Shown here piece after piece: positions 13,831 to 22,716 of a stretch of DNA of 28,320 nt. The DNA is taken from NCBI GenBank assembly GCA_031267635.1, contig JAIRYX010000512.1:1-28320 (forward strand), in the 5' to 3' direction. The first letter of the stretch is position 1, and each line of letters opens with the position of its first letter. The position numbers were made by a program, and so were the translations under genes. This stretch comes from Planctomycetaceae bacterium (GTDB taxonomy: Bacteria; Planctomycetota; Planctomycetia; Pirellulales; Thermoguttaceae). Under the pieces are notes generated by a model. The model worked only from the letters and a program-made list of their open reading frames with translations. It was not told the origin of the DNA and searched no databases.

Positions 13831-15414
13831 ATGTCAATAACGACAACTCAACATTCATTGGAAACGGTTTCGTATAAACATTCTTTGCGAAAAGCGTTTT
13901 TTCAAGCGATTCCCAACGTGCTTATTTTTACGATGCTTGGCGGCGTTATGTTTTGGGGACATCACACCGGTTGGAAAATGCCGAAGGTTTCCGAAATTTT
14001 AGGAACTTCGCAAAATATTTCCGGCGATTGGTGTGCATCGCATCTTGTTCCAGAATCGCAATGTATTGAATGTCAACCGGCTTTATTGCCGAAAGATAAG
14101 GATTTTGGGTTTTGCAACGACCACGGCGTTGCAGAATGTGTTCTGCATCACCCGGAACTTGCGCAAACCAATGAACCGCCGCAGCTTCCGAAATTTGATA
14201 CCGCGCAAGCGATTGCTCTGGTAAATCGACCGGAAAACAACAGCCGTGATACCCTTTATGCGCATCGTGTGCAATTCACGTCCATTGAAAGCGCGAATAA
14301 GGCGGGAATTACAGTGGATATTGTCGGCGAATCCGCGATGACTGATGTGATTACGGCAAACGGCGAATTAAAATTCAATCCGAATTATGTCGGCGTTCTT
14401 TCTTCAAAAGTTGCCGGAACGGTTGCGTTTGTTTTCAAAACGGTTGGCGACGACGTGAAAAAAAATGAGATTCTCGCGTTAATTGATTCATCACAAATCG
14501 GACTGCTCAAATCGGAGTTGATGCAGCATCTTGTTCAACTTCAGTTGAGAAAAAAAACAGTGGAACGGCTACAAGCTATTGTTGCTACGATTCCCGGCAA
14601 AAATTTTGCGGAAGCGGAAACGGCATTACGGGAAACGGAAGTCGCTTTAATTTCGTCGCGGCAAGTTTTTGAGAATCTCGGTTTTGAAATTCCCGGCAAT
14701 CTTGACGCAAACGATCCGCAGCAACTCGCGGAACAATTACGTTTTCTTGGCATACCGAAAGATGTTGCGGATTCCTTGCCGACAGAAATCAGAACGACGA
14801 ATTTGATTCCGCTCCGTGCTCCTTTCGACGGCGTTTTAACGTCGATGGATATTGTTGCCGGTAACGTTGTGGAAGCGTCGAAGCCGCTATGCACGGTCAG
14901 CGATCCAAGTAAAATCTGGTTGATTCTTTCCGTCCGCCAGGAAGACGCGAAAAACATTCGGTTAAATTTGCCGGTTCTTTTTTCACCGGATAACGGCGGA
15001 CAAACAATCAACGGTAAAATTTCATGGGTCAATCCGTCGCTTGACCCGCAAACGAGAACGCTTCAGGTTCGAGCGGAATTGACAAATCCTGAAAAACAGT
15101 TGTTTAATAACACTTACGGTTCCGGTCAGATTATTCTTCGTGAAGAGCCGCACGCAATTATTGTCCCGCAGGACGCCGTTCAAGCAACGCCGGATGCTCA
15201 TTATGTTTTTGTCCGCGACAAGCGTTGGTTTGAAGACGATTCGTATAAGTTTTTTCATGTACGTCAGATTCGTTTAGGAGCAAAAAAAGGACGTAATGTT
15301 GAAATATTAGCGGGTGTTCTTCCCGGCGAAATCATTGCGGTCAAAGGAAGTAACGTTTTGCTTGCTCATCTTCTTCGCGGTAATCTCGGCGCAGGCTGCT
15401 GTGCAGAAGATTAA
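13831..15414 (+). CDS. RND efflux periplasmic adaptor, CusB/CzcB-like, with Cys/His modules
   Basis: 527 residues with AGGAG 6 bp before the ATG. A membrane anchor lies at about 27-47. Next are two Cys/His modules: C68, H71, C78, C81 (WCASHLVPES-C-IEC) and C95, H98, C103, H106, H107. The rest is a membrane-fusion protein: a lipoyl/barrel-sandwich half (FNPNYVGVLSSKVAGTVAFVFKTVGDDVKKNEIL), an alpha hairpin (about 225-300), the returning half (LIPLRAPFDGVLTSMDIVAGNVV), a beta barrel (IWLILSVRQEDAKNI) and a membrane-proximal end. Adaptors of this type link an inner-membrane RND pump to an outer-membrane channel and can hand over Cu, Ag, Zn or Co. No pump (CusA/CzcA) or channel gene follows; a terminator lies directly downstream. 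It probably works with subunits encoded elsewhere. Confidence 0.9.
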   Translation: MSITTTQHSLETVSYKHSLRKAFFQAIPNVLIFTMLGGVMFWGHHTGWKMPKVSEILGTSQNISGDWCASHLVPESQCIECQPALLPKDKDFGFCNDHGVAECVLHHPELAQTNEPPQLPKFDTAQAIALVNRPENNSRDTLYAHRVQFTSIESANKAGITVDIVGESAMTDVITANGELKFNPNYVGVLSSKVAGTVAFVFKTVGDDVKKNEILALIDSSQIGLLKSELMQHLVQLQLRKKTVERLQAIVATIPGKNFAEAETALRETEVALISSRQVFENLGFEIPGNLDANDPQQLAEQLRFLGIPKDVADSLPTEIRTTNLIPLRAPFDGVLTSMDIVAGNVVEASKPLCTVSDPSKIWLILSVRQEDAKNIRLNLPVLFSPDNGGQTINGKISWVNPSLDPQTRTLQVRAELTNPEKQLFNNTYGSGQIILREEPHAIIVPQDAVQATPDAHYVFVRDKRWFEDDSYKFFHVRQIRLGAKKGRNVEILAGVLPGEIIAVKGSNVLLAHLLRGNLGAGCCAED

Positions 15415-15433
15415 GCGGAAATATGTTGAAATA

Positions 15434-15480
15434 TAGAGAGCAGAAGATTATTGTTATTCTGCTCTCTACTTGTTAAATTT
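15434..15480 (+). terminator. terminator of the adaptor gene
   Basis: TAGAGAGCAGAA (15434-15445) pairs perfectly with TTCTGCTCTCTA (15457-15468), a 12-bp stem with an 11-base loop, followed by CTTGTTAAATTTT. It starts 17 bp after the stop codon. Confidence 0.78.
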
Positions 15481-15544
15481 TGCGGGTGTTGAAAATTTTC
15501 GCTGCCTCTCGTGCGGATTTATACTCATCACATTTTAAAATTTG

Positions 15545-15620
15545 TTTCTCACAACGACGCCAAGAACACCGAGTGATTCTAAAAAATAACTTCTTTGTGC
15601 CTCCGTGCCTTTGCGAGAAA
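15545..15620. repeat. imperfect hairpin repeat of the 'gcctttgcgagaaa' type
   Basis: TTTCTCACAACGACGCCAAG on the left faces GTGCCTTTGCGAGAAA on the right. Similar low-complexity inverted sequences (cgccaagaacac / ctttgtgcctccgtg) occur widely in environmental bacterial genomes. A related fragment, GAGGCAAAGGACACAAAGAA, lies at 25525-25544. Confidence 0.55.
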
Positions 15621-15650
15621 ATATAATTAGAGAAATTCTATTCTTTGTGG

Positions 15651-15706
15651 GTAGTTACTCAGTTGCCCGGTACGGATTTATGGGGCTTGAGCGACTGAAT
15701 CGTTCC
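15651..15706 (-). repeat. family A copy 3, reverse orientation
   Basis: GTAGTTACTCAGTTGCCCGG, then TACGGATTTAT, then TTGAGCGACTGAATCGTTCC, the reverse complement of the family A pattern. The terminal inverted repeat is degenerate at both ends. Confidence 0.8.
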
Positions 15707-16039
15707 GATTTTATGATATTGATGAAAAATTTCGCACAGTATTCACGAAGCGATGCTTTGTGATAAGTTGTGAAATTTTATCAAATACCTCTTGCATCTT
15801 TTGAAGTTTTGAGGTAAGATAATACTAACCTTGTGACTTTACGGTTCACGGATTAACATTCCGGGGGAGTCGATACACGTTGCCCTAGAATGCCTTCATT
15901 GAAAAAGGTCATGATCGTTTGCTTTTCTCCATCATGTTTACATGACAGAACAGACAGCGAGATTGATTTTTGAGGTGTTCGCACTAAATCTGCGGGCTTC
16001 CCAAATTTGTACTAGAACCGTAAATTTCACGAGGTTTTT

Positions 16040-16519
16040 TTATTTTTTATCTTGTACACGACTTGCCGAAGACGTGAACACCGCGCGTTGAATGAGGGCG
16101 TAGTTTTCACCGCGATACTCTGTTACGAGATAATCGACTTGCCAATCTGTCATGGTGGGCGATTTTTGCATCGTCTCGATAATTCGCTCAAGATTCAAAT
16201 TCTCAAGACATAAAAAGTGCGACGAATCTTGTATTGACGACATCATCACTCGGTTGCCAACCATTCGAAACCCAACCTGTTGCGATTGAACAATTGTTCC
16301 TTCTCTCGTAATGGTATTATTTGACTTGATCTCCGCATTTTGCAAGCGATTGGATGGAAATAACTCATTGGATTCTCCTGCCATCTCCGGATTCGATCCG
16401 CTTACCGGACGCGGCGCAACTTTTTCCGCAAAAACAAATCCGTTAGCGGTAAAAATGACAAAATAGAGAGAAAGAATCGTCAAAGAAAAAAGCAAGAATA
16501 TCGATATTTTTTTATTCAT
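16040..16519 (-). CDS. small exported protein of unknown function
   Basis: 159 residues from the ATG at 16519. An upstream ATG at 16531 exists, but the bases between contain GAGG 6 bp before 16519, so the inner start is preferred. The signal peptide or anchor (about 2-30) ends near ANGFVFAEK. The mature part has one cysteine (FLCLENL) and a compact segment: GTIVQSQQVGFRMVGNRVMMSS, then NLERIIETMQ, then DWQVDYLVTEYRGENYALIQRAVF. The last part, with its alternating hydrophobic strands, may form a small beta domain. No family recognised. Neighbours give no functional hint; it is separated from the next minus-strand gene by a repeat-filled gap. Confidence 0.7.
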   Translation of the reverse strand: MNKKISIFLLFSLTILSLYFVIFTANGFVFAEKVAPRPVSGSNPEMAGESNELFPSNRLQNAEIKSNNTITREGTIVQSQQVGFRMVGNRVMMSSIQDSSHFLCLENLNLERIIETMQKSPTMTDWQVDYLVTEYRGENYALIQRAVFTSSASRVQDKK

Positions 16520-16575
16520 TTTTTGCCTCATTTTTCACAATGTTTTGTAATTACAGAGTTCACTTGAGATGAAAT

Positions 16576-16718
16576 AATGTCAAATGAAATTGCGTAATTT
16601 TGTACAAAGCCAATTTTACTGTTGCCGTTCTTATTTATCATATTTCCCTTAGTAGCCGACATAGCCCCCAATATGCGCCCTTAATGCCCTTATGTTTTAG
16701 ATGATGGATTGTTATCAA
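16576..16718 (+). repeat. partial composite repeat
   Basis: 16576-16604 matches 25634-25662 at 26 of 29 positions. TTTCCCTTAGTAGCC (16643-16657) and TGCGCCCTTAATGCCCTTAT match the left arm of the hairpin module at 22586-22640, including the downstream ATGGATTGTTA. The right arm of that hairpin is absent here. Confidence 0.7.
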
Positions 16719-16726
16719 AAAAATTA

Positions 16727-16854
16727 GTAACGATTCAGTCGAATGTTGTTATTTATTTTTTTAACGCGAAACACGCGAAAAAACAAGAATGTTCGCGAAA
16801 AGCTTGTCTCTATCATTTCGCGTTAAAACAAAAATCACTCAACGGAATAGTTAC
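16727..16854. repeat. 128-bp palindromic element with family A ends
   Basis: Ends: GTAACGATTCAGTCGAATG (16727-16745) and the complement of GTAACTATTCCGTTGAGTG (16836-16854). Inside are perfect 13-bp arms, TTTTAACGCGAAA (16759-16771) and TTTCGCGTTAAAA (16816-16828). It looks like a longer MITE-type relative of the 56-bp family. Its right end is 2 bp from the stop codon of the 16856 gene. Confidence 0.72.
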
Positions 16855-16855
16855 G

Positions 16856-17140
16856 TTAATTTTTTCCAGCATTTCTGATAATAATTCCAAGTCCGACAAA
16901 CGTTATACCACGCGCCAACCAAATCCAGACATGAACTTGGAGCGGCTGAATAACTTGATTGCTTCCAGTTAATTCTTCCAATGTTTGAGCGGCGGCAAGC
17001 TGCGGATGGTTGGTCTGCTTTGCCAGAAAAACAGTGGCGTCTTTCGTGAGTGTAACTTTTTGTACGGAAAAAAGTTCCAAGCCGACAAGGATTGTTACCA
17101 CTCCTAAAATTAACAAGGATTCGCGCGACCATTTCCACAT
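16856..17140 (-). CDS. small two-helix membrane protein
   Basis: 94 residues; the ATG at 17140 is preceded by GAGG at 11 bp. The chain starts MWKWSRESLLILGVVTILVG (helix about 8-26), has a 40-residue loop with a Thr/Ala/Gln-rich stretch, and a second helix (VWIWLARGITFVGLGIII) followed by RNAGKN. It is preferred over the overlapping reading frame of similar length because of this regular helix-loop-helix pattern. Function unknown. The stop codon lies 2 bp from the end of a palindromic repeat, so the C-terminus may have been set by its insertion. Confidence 0.68.
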   Translation of the reverse strand: MWKWSRESLLILGVVTILVGLELFSVQKVTLTKDATVFLAKQTNHPQLAAAQTLEELTGSNQVIQPLQVHVWIWLARGITFVGLGIIIRNAGKN

Positions 17141-17651
17141 AACTTTATTTTCCTCTCTTTAGTTTTTAACGTGCAGGAAATTCTCAAAATATTATTTTTA
17201 TTAACAACTGAAAAACTTCATGTTTTTATTATCAATATCATTACAAGATGAAATCTCATCAGTGTTTATAAAATAAACTCATGCTCTCTATAATGCTTAT
17301 GGTTAATTTTTAGAATCCTAGAGAAAATAACCTAAAAACATCACTAAAATATACATCAAAATTTGAGAAGTCGCCTTGATACATCTCACATTATTTCATA
17401 ACATTCACACAGTTTGTTATTTAATCGAAAAAATTTCCGTATTTTGTATTTATCACATCTCTCGCATTGACATAATCGCAATAACGTCCACATCCAATAT
17501 AAGCAAAAAAACTTTACAAAAAGACAAAAGTGATACAATCCTCGCAACCGATAAAACCAGTGGATGTGTCCAAAAAGTTTTTATTTGGATACCGTTAGAC
17601 ATTTATGAGAAATTTTGGCACGCTCGGCAGGTCATATCGGAGTTGAAAAAT
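17141..17651. other. AT-rich region upstream of the autotransporter
   Basis: The open frame of the autotransporter extends back to 17376, but that part lacks signal-peptide character and a ribosome binding site and is treated as non-coding. A TATAAT at 17289-17294 lacks a good -35 box. A candidate promoter (CTTTAC-16-TACAAT) ends at 17539. No other gene seen. Confidence 0.55.
17512..17539 (+). promoter_or_regulatory. candidate promoter of the autotransporter gene
   Basis: CTTTAC, 16 bp, TACAAT (17534-17539). It would give a leader of about 105 bases to the ATG at 17652. The -35 match is only moderate. Confidence 0.3.
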
Positions 17652-20600
17652 ATGATAAATTTCAAAATTCGTTTGCGGTCATTTTTAATTGTTGCAAGCA
17701 TTTCGTTGTTGACGCTGTTGCCGTGCGGTCAGATTTTATTCGCTCAATCGCCAATTGATGTTAATAACGTCGCTGAGTTGAAACAAGCCATCAATGCAAT
17801 TAACAACGCATCAAGCGGTACTATTACGCTCAGTATCAACTCAAGTCTCACGATAAACGAGACGCTTCCAGAGATCGTTGTGCCGCCGAATGTGACGGTG
17901 ATTATCAGCGGCGGCAGTAACATTACTCTTGACGGGCAAAATCAATATCGCGGACTTGTCGTCAGCGGCGAAGGCGCTTTGGAGATCAATAACGTCAAAT
18001 TCAAAGATTTTCTTGTGCCGAGCGACGACGGAAGCGGTTCAGATCAACAGGGGTACGATCCCAATCTTGGCGGCGCTATTTATGTTAAAGGAGACGCGAC
18101 GCCATCCAGTGTCAAAGTTACTTTGACCAACGTTACATTTAACGGAGACGCCATTAAATTGGAGGATGGAACGACAGTCAGCGGCAGAAACGCTTTGGGA
18201 AACGATATTTTTCTTAATGGAAGCACAATCATTTTGAAAGGCAACGGTTCGCCTGACACGGTTGCCGGAAATATCAGCGATATTACAACCGCACCCAATT
18301 TCGATAAAAAGAATATCAAAGAATATGCGGGCGGAGTTGAGATTTCAGGGACAGACGCAATCACGTTGAGCGGCAATAACACTTATTCCGGCGTAACAAC
18401 AATTGACGCCGACGCGACATTGATTGCCGAAGGAGGAAACGCCATTGGCGATTTGTCCGAAGTGCAAATTAAAGATAACGGCGGTAAACTGCAACTCAAT
18501 AAGACGGAAACGATTGGTTTTTTATCCGGCGGTGACAAGGGAGAAGTCAACTTGAATGGGAAAAACCTGATCATCGCCGGAAATGAAGATCCGGTATATT
18601 TTGGCAAGGGATACAATCCGGCTACTGGATCGGCTGTTGAGGAGTTTAAAGGAAAAATCAAAACCGATGGAGATAGCGATACGCACGAACAACTCATCAA
18701 AATCGGCACGGGACGTTTAACGCTTAGCGGCGATAACAGTAACAATACCCCCAGCGATGAATTTACCACAACGATTTATCAGGGAACGATTGTTCTTGGT
18801 CATGCAAAAAGTCTTGGCGGCGGCGACGTGACCATTAAAAATATTGATACCGGAACCGGAAACCAATTGCGGAACGTTTTGGAAGCGGAAACGTCGCCAC
18901 TCACGATTTTGAACAATTTTAATATTGTCCAAAAAGGAAAAAACATCGACGACCAAACGCAGAATTTTAACTCGTTTGTTGTCGGCGGCGCGCAGAATAT
19001 TCAAATCGGTAACGGCACGACCGGCAAAGGCGGTCAAATTACCGGCGGAAATTTATTGGTCAATATGAAAGACGTCGATACGAAATTGACTCTGGCAAAC
19101 ACAGGACACGACGGAAGCAGCGGTCAAACGGCGGCAAATTTGAATAACTACAATGAAACGCAACTCAACAGCGGAACGCTTGTGGTGTATGGATACGACG
19201 ACTTTTCTGATTCCAGCGACAATCAAACAATCCAAGCGGGCGACACGTTGGGAAGCGGTATTATTCGCGTTTTGGAAGGTTCGTCGAGTCACAGCAAATT
19301 GAGCGCGGCAACAGAGGACATGACCATTGATAACAATGTCGTCATTGAATTTGGGTCGTTTCTCACTTTGACCAATGAAACGACGACTCCAGCTATATCT
19401 TACACGATGAGCGGTTCCATAAGCGGCGTCGGCGGATTGATTCTTGATTTGAACGCTGCTACTGATAAAGTGACATTGAGCGGCAATTTGAGTTATAAAG
19501 GAGCAACGTCTTTGCAAAAGGGAACATTGAACATTGCTCCGGCAAATACGAACACAAACAGTACGGTGTTGTATAATCTTTCTTCGACAGCAGACGGAAT
19601 ATTGAAATTATCGCAAGGCGATCTTTATGTCAATATTACGGGCAATCAAACAGTCACTTATTCCGGCAAAATTGAATTGACAGATCAAGACCAAACCATT
19701 TACAAAATCGGAAGCGGAACATGGGAATTTGATAAGAATACTTCATCAATTGGTACTAAATCCATCAATGTCAATCAAGGCGCGTTGAAATTAAGCGATG
19801 ATGATATTATTACGGATTTGGTTCTTTCCGGCAGCGGTCAGCTTATTGTCAATAACGACGTCGAACTCACAAAGCTGACCGCATCCGCAGGAACTCGCGT
19901 GAATGTCGAAGATGGCAAAAAACTTACGATTACAACCGTCGGCAACACAAGCGGCAATCTTTACAACACGTTTACCGGAGGAGCAAACGCAAACATCAAA
20001 TTTGATGCCGACACGGTTTTGAACGCCAATAACGTCAATACCTGGAACGGAACGATGGACGTAGCCGCAAACAAAACGTTGACAGTCAAAGCCGCCGGTG
20101 CGCTCGGAAATACAACCGACTCGCAGGTCACGCTCAACGACGGTTCAACATTGACGATTGATTCGCCGTCGAGTTCTTATGTCAGTAGTTACGGCGTTGA
20201 AAAAATCGGTACGCTCAATATTGCCGGAATGTCATCATCAAGCACGCTTGACGTAACAAGCGAAAATACGTTATTGACCGATTATATCACGGGAAGCCAA
20301 GCTCTCACCAAAGAGGGTTCTGGAACGTGGGGACTTGTCGGCGGTTCGAATAACAACTCTAGCCCTGATGATTATTCAGGCGATATTACTCTGCAAGCAG
20401 GGACTATTTATCTCGGACGTTATTACGATTCAACCAACGGCTGGCAATACGATTCCGATTGGGGAAGCGGTCAGCTTAACGTTACCGACAACGCCGCGTT
20501 GGTTGTTGATGTTGATAATGCAAAATCGTTGTCCAATACCATTGATATTGCAAGCGGTAAAACATTAGACGTCGTCGTCAATGATTATTCCACAAGCGGA

Positions 20601-22322
20601 ACGCCGGGAGTTTTGGATATAACCGGCGTTATTTCCGGTAGCGGCGGACTTGATAAATACGGCGTGGGAACATTAAAATTCAGTGCCGCTGAAACTTATA
20701 CTGGCAATACGAATATTTACGGAGGAACGTTACTTGTTGCGAATACGATGGCAAGCGCAAATGTCAATATTTGGCGCGGGGCGGCGCTTGAAGTTTCCGG
20801 TTCGCAAAATTTCGGTAGTGGAAACATTAACGTCAATACCGGCGGAACGCTTTATGCTGCTCAAAACACAAGTGCAACCACAACAACAGGGAGTTTGAAT
20901 TTTGCAAGCGGCAGTTTATTGGTTGCAAATAAAGACGCCGCATTCACTGTAACAAACGTCAATATTGAAAACGGCGCGGTGGCGTATATTAAAGGTACAG
21001 ATACAAATGGATTTAGTTTGTTTACCACAACAAACGCAACAAACGACATGTTCTGGTTCATGGACGACGTTGTTGGAAAACGCGCAACGGGAACGTGGGA
21101 TAACAAGGTCTTGAAGATTACTTATGAAAACGTCAACTATACAGACAACGCTTATTCCGCCAATACGAGGCGTCTGGCGAATTATCTGAATCTGGTCGGC
21201 GATAACCGAATTTCTTACGGCGGAAATCCGCTTTATCCGGTGGAAACCGCCACGTCGCTATTGCTCGGAGCGGTGGAAAACGTTAATTTGAATCAATATG
21301 AGAATGCTTTACGCGAAATCGGCGGTCAGATCAATCCGTCGTTGGCGGTTGCGCAATTACAAACGACGACAAGCACGTTTCAAGCGTTGATGAAGGAATT
21401 GCGTCCCGAATTGAACGGATTTCTCACAGCGGAATCCGATACGGTTTATCGCGGTCAATCCGTCCGCTCCGGCTGGACGGGCTGGACTCACGGGCTGGGG
21501 ATTTTCGGCACGACAAGCGGCAACAACAATCGCGGAACATACGGTTACGATTACAACACGCTCGGAGTTTCGGTTGGAATCGAACCGTCCGCCGCGATGT
21601 CGCACAATCGTTTGGGATTATTCTATGCCGGTAATTTTACCAATATTGATACAAACCAGAGTATCGGCGACGGCGATATACAAAGTCATTTTGTCGGAGC
21701 TTACGGACGGTTTATCGACAATGTCGGTTACACATCGTTCATCGCCGGTTTCGCGGCGGACAAATACAGCAGCGACCGTTCCGTCACTCTTACTTCTCCA
21801 TCTTCTGTCGGCGGAACTTCCAACTCGGATTTTCACGGTTGGGAAGGCGGTTTGTATCTGGAACGCGGTTTGAGACGCCACGCATGGGGACGATGGGGGA
21901 TTCAACCCTACGCCGGTTTGCAGTATTTGCATCTCGGCACAGACGGATTCAACGAAACCGGCAGCAACCCGTATCGTTTACTCGCCAATTCTTCCGACAT
22001 GAACAGTTTGCGAACCAATTTTGGACTCCGGTTTGTTCGAGCGTTGGGAAATCGCGGAAAAGCGGGGCTTTCGGCAAATGTCAGTTGGATGCATGAATTT
22101 CTCGACGCGAATTACCAAATGACGTCAAAGCTTGGAACGTCCGGTAACCCGGTACGATTTACCACGCTCGGCAATTCACTCGGACGCGATTGGGTATTAG
22201 CCGGCGCGGGACTCCATTGGAACGTGCGGCAAAATATCGCCCTTTTCGGCTCCTACGATTTACAAATCAACGGCTACGAAACTCTAAACGTCGCCAGCGT
22301 CGGCGCAGGATTAAGCTGGTGA
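17652..22322 (+). CDS. type V autotransporter with beta-helix passenger
   Basis: 1556 residues from the ATG at 17652, which has CGGAG 9 bp upstream and starts the signal peptide (MINFKIRLRSFLIVASISLL ... ILFAQS). The in-frame extension upstream is not used. The passenger opens like a right-handed beta-helix (VAELKQAINAINNA, VPPNVTVIISGGSNITLDG, GGAIYVKGD). It then carries repeated autotransporter-associated strands: LTLSGDNS, GSGTWEFDKN, GSGTWGLVGG, GVGTLKFSAAETYTGNTNIY with GGTLLVAN. The last 280 or so residues are the membrane barrel (GWTGWTHGLGIFGTT, YDYNTLGVSVGIEPS, NRLGLFYAGNF, WGIQPYAGLQYLHLG), ending VASVGAGLSW with a terminal aromatic residue. The barrel inserts in the outer membrane and displays the passenger. 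No protease or lipase site is visible, so a structural or adhesive surface role is likely. Confidence 0.93.
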   Translation: MINFKIRLRSFLIVASISLLTLLPCGQILFAQSPIDVNNVAELKQAINAINNASSGTITLSINSSLTINETLPEIVVPPNVTVIISGGSNITLDGQNQYRGLVVSGEGALEINNVKFKDFLVPSDDGSGSDQQGYDPNLGGAIYVKGDATPSSVKVTLTNVTFNGDAIKLEDGTTVSGRNALGNDIFLNGSTIILKGNGSPDTVAGNISDITTAPNFDKKNIKEYAGGVEISGTDAITLSGNNTYSGVTTIDADATLIAEGGNAIGDLSEVQIKDNGGKLQLNKTETIGFLSGGDKGEVNLNGKNLIIAGNEDPVYFGKGYNPATGSAVEEFKGKIKTDGDSDTHEQLIKIGTGRLTLSGDNSNNTPSDEFTTTIYQGTIVLGHAKSLGGGDVTIKNIDTGTGNQLRNVLEAETSPLTILNNFNIVQKGKNIDDQTQNFNSFVVGGAQNIQIGNGTTGKGGQITGGNLLVNMKDVDTKLTLANTGHDGSSGQTAANLNNYNETQLNSGTLVVYGYDDFSDSSDNQTIQAGDTLGSGIIRVLEGSSSHSKLSAATEDMTIDNNVVIEFGSFLTLTNETTTPAISYTMSGSISGVGGLILDLNAATDKVTLSGNLSYKGATSLQKGTLNIAPANTNTNSTVLYNLSSTADGILKLSQGDLYVNITGNQTVTYSGKIELTDQDQTIYKIGSGTWEFDKNTSSIGTKSINVNQGALKLSDDDIITDLVLSGSGQLIVNNDVELTKLTASAGTRVNVEDGKKLTITTVGNTSGNLYNTFTGGANANIKFDADTVLNANNVNTWNGTMDVAANKTLTVKAAGALGNTTDSQVTLNDGSTLTIDSPSSSYVSSYGVEKIGTLNIAGMSSSSTLDVTSENTLLTDYITGSQALTKEGSGTWGLVGGSNNNSSPDDYSGDITLQAGTIYLGRYYDSTNGWQYDSDWGSGQLNVTDNAALVVDVDNAKSLSNTIDIASGKTLDVVVNDYSTSGTPGVLDITGVISGSGGLDKYGVGTLKFSAAETYTGNTNIYGGTLLVANTMASANVNIWRGAALEVSGSQNFGSGNINVNTGGTLYAAQNTSATTTTGSLNFASGSLLVANKDAAFTVTNVNIENGAVAYIKGTDTNGFSLFTTTNATNDMFWFMDDVVGKRATGTWDNKVLKITYENVNYTDNAYSANTRRLANYLNLVGDNRISYGGNPLYPVETATSLLLGAVENVNLNQYENALREIGGQINPSLAVAQLQTTTSTFQALMKELRPELNGFLTAESDTVYRGQSVRSGWTGWTHGLGIFGTTSGNNNRGTYGYDYNTLGVSVGIEPSAAMSHNRLGLFYAGNFTNIDTNQSIGDGDIQSHFVGAYGRFIDNVGYTSFIAGFAADKYSSDRSVTLTSPSSVGGTSNSDFHGWEGGLYLERGLRRHAWGRWGIQPYAGLQYLHLGTDGFNETGSNPYRLLANSSDMNSLRTNFGLRFVRALGNRGKAGLSANVSWMHEFLDANYQMTSKLGTSGNPVRFTTLGNSLGRDWVLAGAGLHWNVRQNIALFGSYDLQINGYETLNVASVGAGLSW

Positions 22323-22416
22323 GAAATAGACTCACCTCGCTTGAAATTTCGCTGCGCGTTTCACATTTTGGGGAGAGATTGATTGATAACATGAGCGATT
22401 GATTTATAAAATACTG

Positions 22417-22470
22417 GTAACTATTCCGTCGCTCAACCCAAATAAATCCGCACGGCAACTGCATCGTTAC
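22417..22470 (+). repeat. family A copy 4
   Basis: GTAACTATTCCGTCGCTCAA, then AAATAAATCCGCACGGCAAC, ending TGCATCGTTAC. The terminal inverted repeat keeps GTAAC...GTTAC. Confidence 0.82.
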
Positions 22471-22570
22471 CCAAACGGTTTTACCATTGCAATTACCCGA
22501 AAGATTTTGCTATTGCAATTATCCGAACAGCTTGACCATTGCAGTTATCCGAACAGATCGACCATTGCCG
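22467..22570 (+). repeat. four tandem 26-bp units
   Basis: Units start at 22467, 22493, 22519 and 22545, each of the form TTAYCCGAACNGNTTNACCA + TTGCAA. Units 3 and 4 are the most alike. A single unit follows family A at 9341. Confidence 0.8.
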
Positions 22571-22586
22571 CCCTTATTTATCACAT

Positions 22587-22716
22587 TTCCCTTAGTAGCC
22601 CGAATTGCTTCCCCACACGCGCCCTTATGCCCTTATTTTTTAGATCAATGGATTGTTACCCAAAAAAACGAAAAATAAGGGCGCGTTTTTGGGGGCGATT
22701 TGGGCTACTAAGGGAA
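22587..22716. repeat. 130-bp long imperfect hairpin
   Basis: Outer arms TTCCCTTAGTAGCCC (22587-22601) and GGGCTACTAAGGGAA (22702-22716) are perfect. Inner arms CGCGCCCTTAT (22618-22628) and ATAAGGGCGCG (22675-22685) are also perfect. The left half recurs at 16643-16690; GGGCTACT recurs at 25561. Confidence 0.8.

Larger units (their letters stand above)
15415..16039. other. intergenic region with terminator and two repeats
   Basis: No gene is supported in 620 bp. After the adaptor terminator come an imperfect hairpin repeat (15545-15620) and a reverse-oriented family A copy (15651-15706). In 15710-16039 I see only weak dyads (for example TACCTC...GAGGTA near 15785-15815) and no coding signal. 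Confidence 0.6.
16520..16855. other. intergenic region made largely of repeat modules
   Basis: Contains AATGTCAAATGAAATTGCGT (from 16576; repeated at 25634), the left half of the hairpin module seen at 22562 (16629-16718) and the 128-bp palindromic element 16727-16854. No gene is supported. Confidence 0.65.

Noticed and set aside
16851..17138. alternative 95-codon frame over the two-helix membrane protein
   Set aside because: The 16856-17140 frame has two clean membrane helices and a ribosome binding site; the alternative lacks both.
17376..17651. N-terminal extension of the autotransporter frame
   Set aside because: No ribosome binding site and no signal-peptide character; the ATG at 17652 has both.
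22467..22570. CRISPR-like array
   Set aside because: The 26-bp units are directly adjacent with no spacers and no cas gene is near; it is a tandem repeat.
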